The translations under genes were made by a program, and so were the position numbers. DNA of 37,929 bases from JAFAGX01 sp035501575 (GTDB lineage Bacteria; Acidobacteriota; Terriglobia; Terriglobales; Acidobacteriaceae), in contig DATJVZ010000063.1 of NCBI GenBank assembly GCA_035501575.1, positions 1-37,929 on the forward strand, read 5' to 3'. A model generated the notes under the pieces. The model saw only the letters and a program-made list of their open reading frames with translations, was not told the origin of the DNA and did no database searches. The stretch's first letter is position 1. Every line of letters starts with the position of its first letter. Shown piece after piece: positions 33,548 through 37,929 of this stretch.

Positions 33548-36160
33548 TCATTTGGGTTGGATCATCTGCTGGAACCTCGGGTCGTTGCCAAGGTGATCAA
33601 ATATCGGATTGTCGCGCACCGCGGAGACAGAAAAACCTGCGCCCAGCGCCTTTCCGAGCCAATGCAAAGTCTGCGCAATGTCGTTGAATTGGTTGTAGAC
33701 TAGGGCGGCGTTGAAAGACATGGCGGGCTCCTCCGGCCCTAGGCGGATCCCTTCCTGCAACGACTGCAGCGCTGCCTCTTTTTCGCCTCGCATCGCGTGA
33801 CAGACAGCCAGGATGCCCAGCACGTCGGCATCCTTGGGATTGATTTTGAGCTTGCTCTCGCCTAGACTGATGGCCCGCTGATAAGCCGCGGAGGCCTCGC
33901 CCCGCCTTCCCGGAGTCCAGTAGTAGCCGTCTCCGAGGTTCCACCACAGCAGGGGATCGGCGTCATTCAACCGGACTGCCTGCTTGTAGGCTGTTGTGGC
34001 TTGATTGAACTCGCGCAGATAGAAATAGGCGTTGCCCAGATCGGTGAACGCCAGCGCGGTCGGGCGCAGGGCCACCGATTGTTGCAGGACCCCAATGGCA
34101 TCGGTGTATCGGCCCTGATCGATGTAAGCTTGCCCGAGATTGAACAGCCCCCGCTCGTTGTCAGGAGCGAGGGCGACGACCTGCTCGAACATCTGGGCGG
34201 CTTCCCGATAGCGGGAACGCCGATAATAGAACACACCCAGCCAGTTATAGCCGGCCCAGTAATGGGGACGTAACTGGATGGCTCGGCGATATGTGGCCTC
34301 AGCCTGGACGGGACTGCCGAGCAAGGCATACGTTTCGGCCAGTTCGCGGTAAGCACGATCGTCGGTGGGGTCGGCGGCGATGACGCTCTCGAATTCGTCC
34401 GCCGCTTTCTGATACGCGCCCGTCCCTTTGTAGAGCTGTCCGAGACAGACGTGCGCCGCGGACAGTTGGGGACCCAGCTCCAAAGAGCGAAAGCAGTCCT
34501 GCCGGGTTTCCGCAATCCACCGCGGATCCGCGGTGTTCAGATACATCTGCCAGTGAGCGTCGCCCCGTCCGGCGTAGGCAAGGGCATAGCCAGGATCGAG
34601 CTGAAGGGCACGATTGAATACCTGGATGGCAGACTGCACGTTTTCTGGCTTGTCGTAGTTCTGGAGGTATCCCCGCCCTTGCAGGTAGAAGTCATACGCG
34701 CCGGCCAGTTGCGTGCCATGCGCCCCGAGAACTTGGCGCTCGCGAGGCTGTACTTCGAGGTCGAGCATCTGGATCACAGCATCGACGACTTGATCCTGCA
34801 CGGCAAAGGGATCAGCGGCATCCAGGGTAAGGCTTCGGGCTCGCAACTGGCTGCGGGAGCGGGTATCGACGATAGCGACATTGACACGCAAGGAATCGCC
34901 CGAACGGTGCAGGTTGCCTTCCACCACCACAGTCGCGCCGAACTCCGTCCGGGCATCATCCAGGGCCTTTACATTCTTCGTGCGAATTTCCTGGGCTGGG
35001 ATCACCTGCAGCGTCGGGTCCATCGTCAACTGCGTCAGCTTGGCCGTGAGGGTCTCGGTCAGGCCATCCGTGAACGGTGTGGTTTGCGTAGCGGGGCCCG
35101 TGGAGAAGGGCAACACGGCCACCATCTTCTCGCTCGGCAGAGGAATCGTGGGCTTAGAGCGGGAGCGGTTCCAGAAAAGCAGTGCCGCCGCACCAAGGAT
35201 CGCGATGGCAAAAACCGCGAGTCCCCGATTGACGACACGCCGGGCGGCGCCGAAACGCACGCGGACTCGGGGAACGAAACGGCCTTTCTCCGACTGCTGC
35301 ACGGCGCGCAAATCTTCGCGCAAGGCAGCAGCCGTCGCGTAGCGGTCCTCAGGATTCTTCTCCAGCATGCGGCTGATGATGTCCTGCAACGTTTCGGGAA
35401 CCTCTGGATTGAAACGACTGATAGGGGGAGGCGCCTCATGCAGGATGCGCTCACTGGTAGCAACGAAGCTTCCGGCGCGGAACGGATGCCGTGCGGTGAG
35501 TGCCTCGTAGAAAACGATACCGAGGGAGAAGATGTCGGCTCGGCCATCCGGCGTCTTCTCCAGGAGAACCTCGGGGGCCATGTAACCGGAGGTCCCGCTC
35601 AGGTGTGTGGGACGCTCCACAGTGGTGCTTTGATCGGAACGGGGCAGGTGCTTAGCTAGACCGAAGTCCAGGATCTTTACCTGGCCGGCGGGTGTAAGCA
35701 TGATATTTTCCGGCTTGATGTCAGAGTGGATGATCCCGTTTTCATGAGCCGCAACCAGCGCATCGGCGCATTGAACCGCGATGTTCAGGAACTGCTCCAG
35801 TGTTAGTCTCTGGTAGAGCCGCTCCCGTAGAGTTCGGCCTTCGACGTACTCCATCACCAAGAAGCTTTCGCCCTCATCCTCGAAGAGGTCGTAGATGGCG
35901 GCAATGTGGGAGTCGTTGAGACGAGAGGCGTTTTCCGCTTCGCGGTGCAGCTGGTTGCGGTAAACCCGGTCGGCGCGCAAGCGGGATGCGATGTGTTTGA
36001 GCGCTACGGTGCGCTGCAGGCGGGTGTCTCGGGCGCGGTAAACTTCACCCATACCCCCGCCCCCCAGCCGGTCACCGACGACGAATCGGCCGATCGTTCT
36101 TCCGCTGAGGGATTCGCCAGAAGTCAAAGCCTGCGCGTTGTGTGCTTCGGATTCCGACAT
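33548..36160 (-). CDS. Transmembrane Ser/Thr protein kinase with TolB-like and TPR domains
   Basis: An 870-residue Hanks-type kinase. Its parts are the P-loop GGGGMGEVY (33-41), K55 (VALK), the catalytic loop HSDIKPEN with D147 and N152, DFG at 165-167 and an APE at 195-197. One transmembrane helix (about 313-330) follows a basic juxtamembrane stretch. Outside, a TolB-N/adenylate-cyclase-associated type domain (starting MVAVLPFSTG, about 346-480) leads into ten or so TPR units (about 500-840). The catalytic loop has HSD instead of HRD, so it is a non-RD kinase. Such enzymes often do not depend on activation-loop phosphorylation, though this is inference here. GGAG lies six bases before the ATG at 36160-36158. 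It likely couples periplasmic protein contacts to cytoplasmic phosphorylation. Confidence 0.94.
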   Translation of the reverse strand: MSESEAHNAQALTSGESLSGRTIGRFVVGDRLGGGGMGEVYRARDTRLQRTVALKHIASRLRADRVYRNQLHREAENASRLNDSHIAAIYDLFEDEGESFLVMEYVEGRTLRERLYQRLTLEQFLNIAVQCADALVAAHENGIIHSDIKPENIMLTPAGQVKILDFGLAKHLPRSDQSTTVERPTHLSGTSGYMAPEVLLEKTPDGRADIFSLGIVFYEALTARHPFRAGSFVATSERILHEAPPPISRFNPEVPETLQDIISRMLEKNPEDRYATAAALREDLRAVQQSEKGRFVPRVRVRFGAARRVVNRGLAVFAIAILGAAALLFWNRSRSKPTIPLPSEKMVAVLPFSTGPATQTTPFTDGLTETLTAKLTQLTMDPTLQVIPAQEIRTKNVKALDDARTEFGATVVVEGNLHRSGDSLRVNVAIVDTRSRSQLRARSLTLDAADPFAVQDQVVDAVIQMLDLEVQPRERQVLGAHGTQLAGAYDFYLQGRGYLQNYDKPENVQSAIQVFNRALQLDPGYALAYAGRGDAHWQMYLNTADPRWIAETRQDCFRSLELGPQLSAAHVCLGQLYKGTGAYQKAADEFESVIAADPTDDRAYRELAETYALLGSPVQAEATYRRAIQLRPHYWAGYNWLGVFYYRRSRYREAAQMFEQVVALAPDNERGLFNLGQAYIDQGRYTDAIGVLQQSVALRPTALAFTDLGNAYFYLREFNQATTAYKQAVRLNDADPLLWWNLGDGYYWTPGRRGEASAAYQRAISLGESKLKINPKDADVLGILAVCHAMRGEKEAALQSLQEGIRLGPEEPAMSFNAALVYNQFNDIAQTLHWLGKALGAGFSVSAVRDNPIFDHLGNDPRFQQMIQPK

Positions 36161-36408
36161 GCTGGACTCCGATCGCAGTGCCCAGGGGAGATCGGGTCCC
36201 CATGTCCACTGGCCGAAAACACGCCTCCCCGAAGACCGCAGTGGTACAAAATCCTACGCTTCAGCAGCGGACGGTGCAATCCGCGCCTGCTGGATGTCAT
36301 GTGACCAGACTCTGTGCGGGCCTGAAATCAACAACTTGCAATATTTCCTCAGGCCACATTTCTGCTATGAATTCCCCTCATGTTTGGGTTCGCGCAAGCT
36401 TGGGTTTG

Positions 36409-36711
36409 GCTACTGGTTCGGCTGTTCGCCCTCGACAGGACCTTCTCATTGAGAATCTGGCCCTCCGTCAACAGTTGGCCGTTTTCAAACGGCAGAACGC
36501 TCGTCCCAAGCTGAGCATCGTCGACAAGGTCTTTTGGCTCTTGCTGCGCCGCCTTTGGCCCTCCTGGAAAACTGCGCTCATTGTCGTCTCGCCAGACACC
36601 GTAGTGCGTTGGCACCCGTGCCGGCTTGAAATTATGTTGAACTCGACGCGGACGAGGTTGGCAAGGCTGCACGTGCGAGACATAGACTGGCTAACCAACC
36701 GGGGGTTTTGA
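36409..36711 (+). pseudogene. Transposase remnant (rve/integrase-core type), N-terminal part
   Basis: The stretch reads DLLIENLALRQQLAVFKRQ, then PKLSIVDKVFWLLLRRLWPSWKTALIVV and PDTVVRWH. This is the N-terminal part of a widespread DDE (rve) transposase of IS3/IS481-like elements in Acidobacteria. After WH at 36610-36615 one extra C shifts the frame; corrected, it continues RAGLKLC and meets a TGA at 36638-36640 where homologues usually have Trp. The upstream part is also out of frame (LLVRLF at 36409). The catalytic DDE domain is missing and no terminal inverted repeats were recognised, so this is a decayed, immobile relic. Confidence 0.72.
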
Positions 36712-36949
36712 CGCTTGACCGGCCTGGTTACAGTCACAGCCGAACAATCAGAACTTGTCCGTAAGTCCTAGAACGATGGCGCCCTGAGAGACGATTTCAG
36801 AACTCTCGTTGTCCCAACGACTTCCTGGCCTCGCTGGTCGAAACGGGCCTTTCCGTCACAAATAGGGAGCTCCGAACGATCCCAATATTCAGCTTGATGG
36901 CGGTGGGAATAGCACGTAGAATAGTGCTGCACGTGGATAAGTGTATAGC
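36712..36949. other. Non-coding stretch between transposase relic and antitoxin
   Basis: About 240 bases without a supported gene. It could include more decayed insertion-sequence DNA. The promoter of the toxin-antitoxin pair should lie near its right end, but no consensus was clear. Confidence 0.4.
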
Positions 36950-37183
36950 ATGAAAGCCAACGTAACGCTGAAACTCGATACTGCCCTTCTGCGGGAGATC
37001 CGAATATTGGCCGCGGAGGAGGGTAGCTCGATCAGCGCTCTACTTGCTGCGAAGCTCGAGGAAATTGTACGCGAGCGCAGGGGATATGAACGGGCACGTA
37101 GGTGTGCCTTAACGCGGCTCAGGGAGGGCTTTGATCTGGGCTGGCGCTCTCCTGGTTCGCGGGCCGACCTTCATGAGCGATAA
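36950..37183 (+). CDS. Ribbon-helix-helix antitoxin (VapB/CopG-like)
   Basis: A 77-residue protein with a ribbon-helix-helix pattern at its N-terminus: a beta strand MKANVTLKLD, helix TALLREIRILAAEEG, turn SSISA and helix LLAAKLEEIVRERRGYERA. The C-terminal tail (FDLGWRSP) is the part that usually inserts into the toxin active site. It should bind both the PIN toxin and the operon's own promoter. The ATG at 36950 was preferred over a GTG at 36941. Its last 11 bases overlap the toxin start, a typical translational coupling in such modules. Confidence 0.82.
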   Translation: MKANVTLKLDTALLREIRILAAEEGSSISALLAAKLEEIVRERRGYERARRCALTRLREGFDLGWRSPGSRADLHER

Positions 37184-37607
37184 GTACTTTGTCGACACTA
37201 ACATTTTGGTGTATGCGCATGATCGCGCGGCAGGAGTCAAACACCAGCGCGCCCGATCATTGATCGAAAAACTCTGGAATAGCGGCGGCGGCATTTTGAG
37301 CACTCAGGTTCTTCAAGAACTCTGCATAAATGTCCGCCGCAAGAGCAGCCATCCGTTATCAGTCGAAGAAACACGCAGGCTGATACGAGACTATTCGAGC
37401 TGGACCATTGTGATCAACACAGCTGAATCTGTCATAGAGGCGCTCGATATCGAATTCCGTCACAGGATTTCATTCTGGGATGCACTCATTGTTCAAGCTG
37501 CCGTGAGTTCCGGTGCTACAGTTCTCTATTCTGAAGATCTAGCACACGGACAGACTTATGGTTCGCTTCGCGTTGTCAACCCCCTCAACGGCCTGTCCTC
37601 CGAATAG
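37173..37607 (+). CDS. PIN-domain toxin (VapC-like endoribonuclease)
   Basis: A 144-residue PIN domain. The acidic metal-binding residues are in place: D8 (YFVDTNILVYA), E49 (STQVLQELC), D103 (ISFWDALIV) and D122 (LYSEDL). VapC toxins cleave tRNA or rRNA and stop growth when the antitoxin is lost; the target of this one is unknown. The start at 37173 (ATGAGCGATAAG) overlaps the antitoxin stop TAA in another frame. The module lies beside a transposase relic, consistent with an accessory, transferable position. Confidence 0.9.
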   Translation: MSDKYFVDTNILVYAHDRAAGVKHQRARSLIEKLWNSGGGILSTQVLQELCINVRRKSSHPLSVEETRRLIRDYSSWTIVINTAESVIEALDIEFRHRISFWDALIVQAAVSSGATVLYSEDLAHGQTYGSLRVVNPLNGLSSE

Positions 37608-37682
37608 AGCGGCATACGAACTACAAGCTATGATTTCATTGGTTCGGGCAGCTGCAGGACAGAATCTGCTTCGGGAAGTCGA

Positions 37683-37744
37683 GCCGAACTTAAGGTCGAT
37701 GCCGAACTTAAGTGTGCGAAGGCCCCGGCAGGGGTGGCCGGGCC
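37683..37744. repeat. Short direct repeat and GC-rich hairpin after toxin gene
   Basis: The 12-mer gccgaacttaag occurs at 37683-37694 and again at 37701-37712 (18-base period). Directly after it, ggcc and cggc at 37721-37729 pair with gccg and ggcc at 37737-37744 (one bulged C), a possible terminator of the toxin-antitoxin operon, though without a T-run. The repeat could be a protein-binding site or part of an old insertion. Confidence 0.45.
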
Positions 37745-37821
37745 CGCCCTGTGATTAGGGTTCTCGAACCGGTACGTCAGGACAAACGCCCGACGGAGTG
37801 TTGACCGCCCGACAAACGAAT

Positions 37822-37929
37822 ATGAATCGCATCAACATAGATCATCTGACCGAAGCCGAACTCATAGACCTAAATCACCGCATCGTGCAGCGCCTCAGAC
37901 TTATAAATCAGGTGCATGCCCACAAAGCC
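37822..37929 (+). CDS. Small conserved protein, 5' end only
   Basis: An ATG at 37822 opens a frame of 36 codons that runs off the window edge: MNRINIDHLTEAELIDLN, then HRIVQRLRLINQVHAHKA. I recall a family of about 80-90-residue proteins with this start (E-x-L-I-D-L-N-H-R-I-V-x-R-L), often near mobile or stress genes in soil bacteria and cyanobacteria; its function is unknown. There is no strong Shine-Dalgarno sequence before the ATG. Confidence 0.6.
   Translation, partial: MNRINIDHLTEAELIDLNHRIVQRLRLINQVHAHKA

Noticed and set aside
34451..35659. A 402-codon plus-strand frame opposite the kinase gene
   Set aside because: It is a shadow of the kinase; no domain or ribosome binding site supports it.

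Overview
The window looks like a chromosomal segment of an Acidobacteriota bacterium, probably of the Koribacter/Terriglobia side. This rests on family content: ADOP-type permease fragments next to a PadR regulator, a DUF3300-DUF2950 pair, a GWxTD-domain protein followed by a carboxypeptidase-regulatory-like envelope protein, a kinase-TPR fusion, and uniformly GC-rich codons. No ribosomal RNA, tRNA, CRISPR array or prophage was recognised. The taxonomic call is inference from gene families.

Left part (1-6100): the 3' end of an MFS transporter gene; a scrap-yard of ADOP permease pieces lying in opposite orientations beside an intact padR-like gene; ligA (NAD-dependent DNA ligase); a HIT-family hydrolase on the minus strand; and small unrecognised genes. 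An intergenic nested hairpin lies between ligA and the HIT gene.

Housekeeping block (6200-12480): rpsA, with a clear sigma70-type promoter and a leader of about 165 nt; a YihY/BrkB membrane protein; pyk; a DUF5519 protein; and a zinc-free MDR oxidoreductase followed by a second nested hairpin.

Envelope and accessory block (12600-25830): a TonB-C-type secreted protein gene broken by a frameshift and a stop; a DUF1772 membrane protein; the DUF3300-DUF2950 pair, whose first member has a long Asn-rich tail; a two-helix mini membrane protein; an MbfA-type ferritin/iron exporter; then a same-strand series of a GWxTD protein, an outer-membrane-like beta protein, a 1037-aa TPR scaffold and a small membrane protein. 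This last series is the best candidate for an uncharacterised envelope system, but its function cannot be read from sequence.

Right part (25876-37929): a LOG-family nucleotide phosphoribohydrolase, thiE, a YdeI/DUF1905 protein (convergent with thiE, stops overlapping), an FGE-like protein lacking one catalytic cysteine, a MerR regulator, a CCA/poly(A) nucleotidyltransferase, and gatC-gatA without gatB. A minus-strand operon then encodes a membrane Ser/Thr kinase with TPRs plus a 98-aa protein. The end holds a decayed transposase, a VapBC-like toxin-antitoxin pair and the 5' end of another small gene cut by the window edge.
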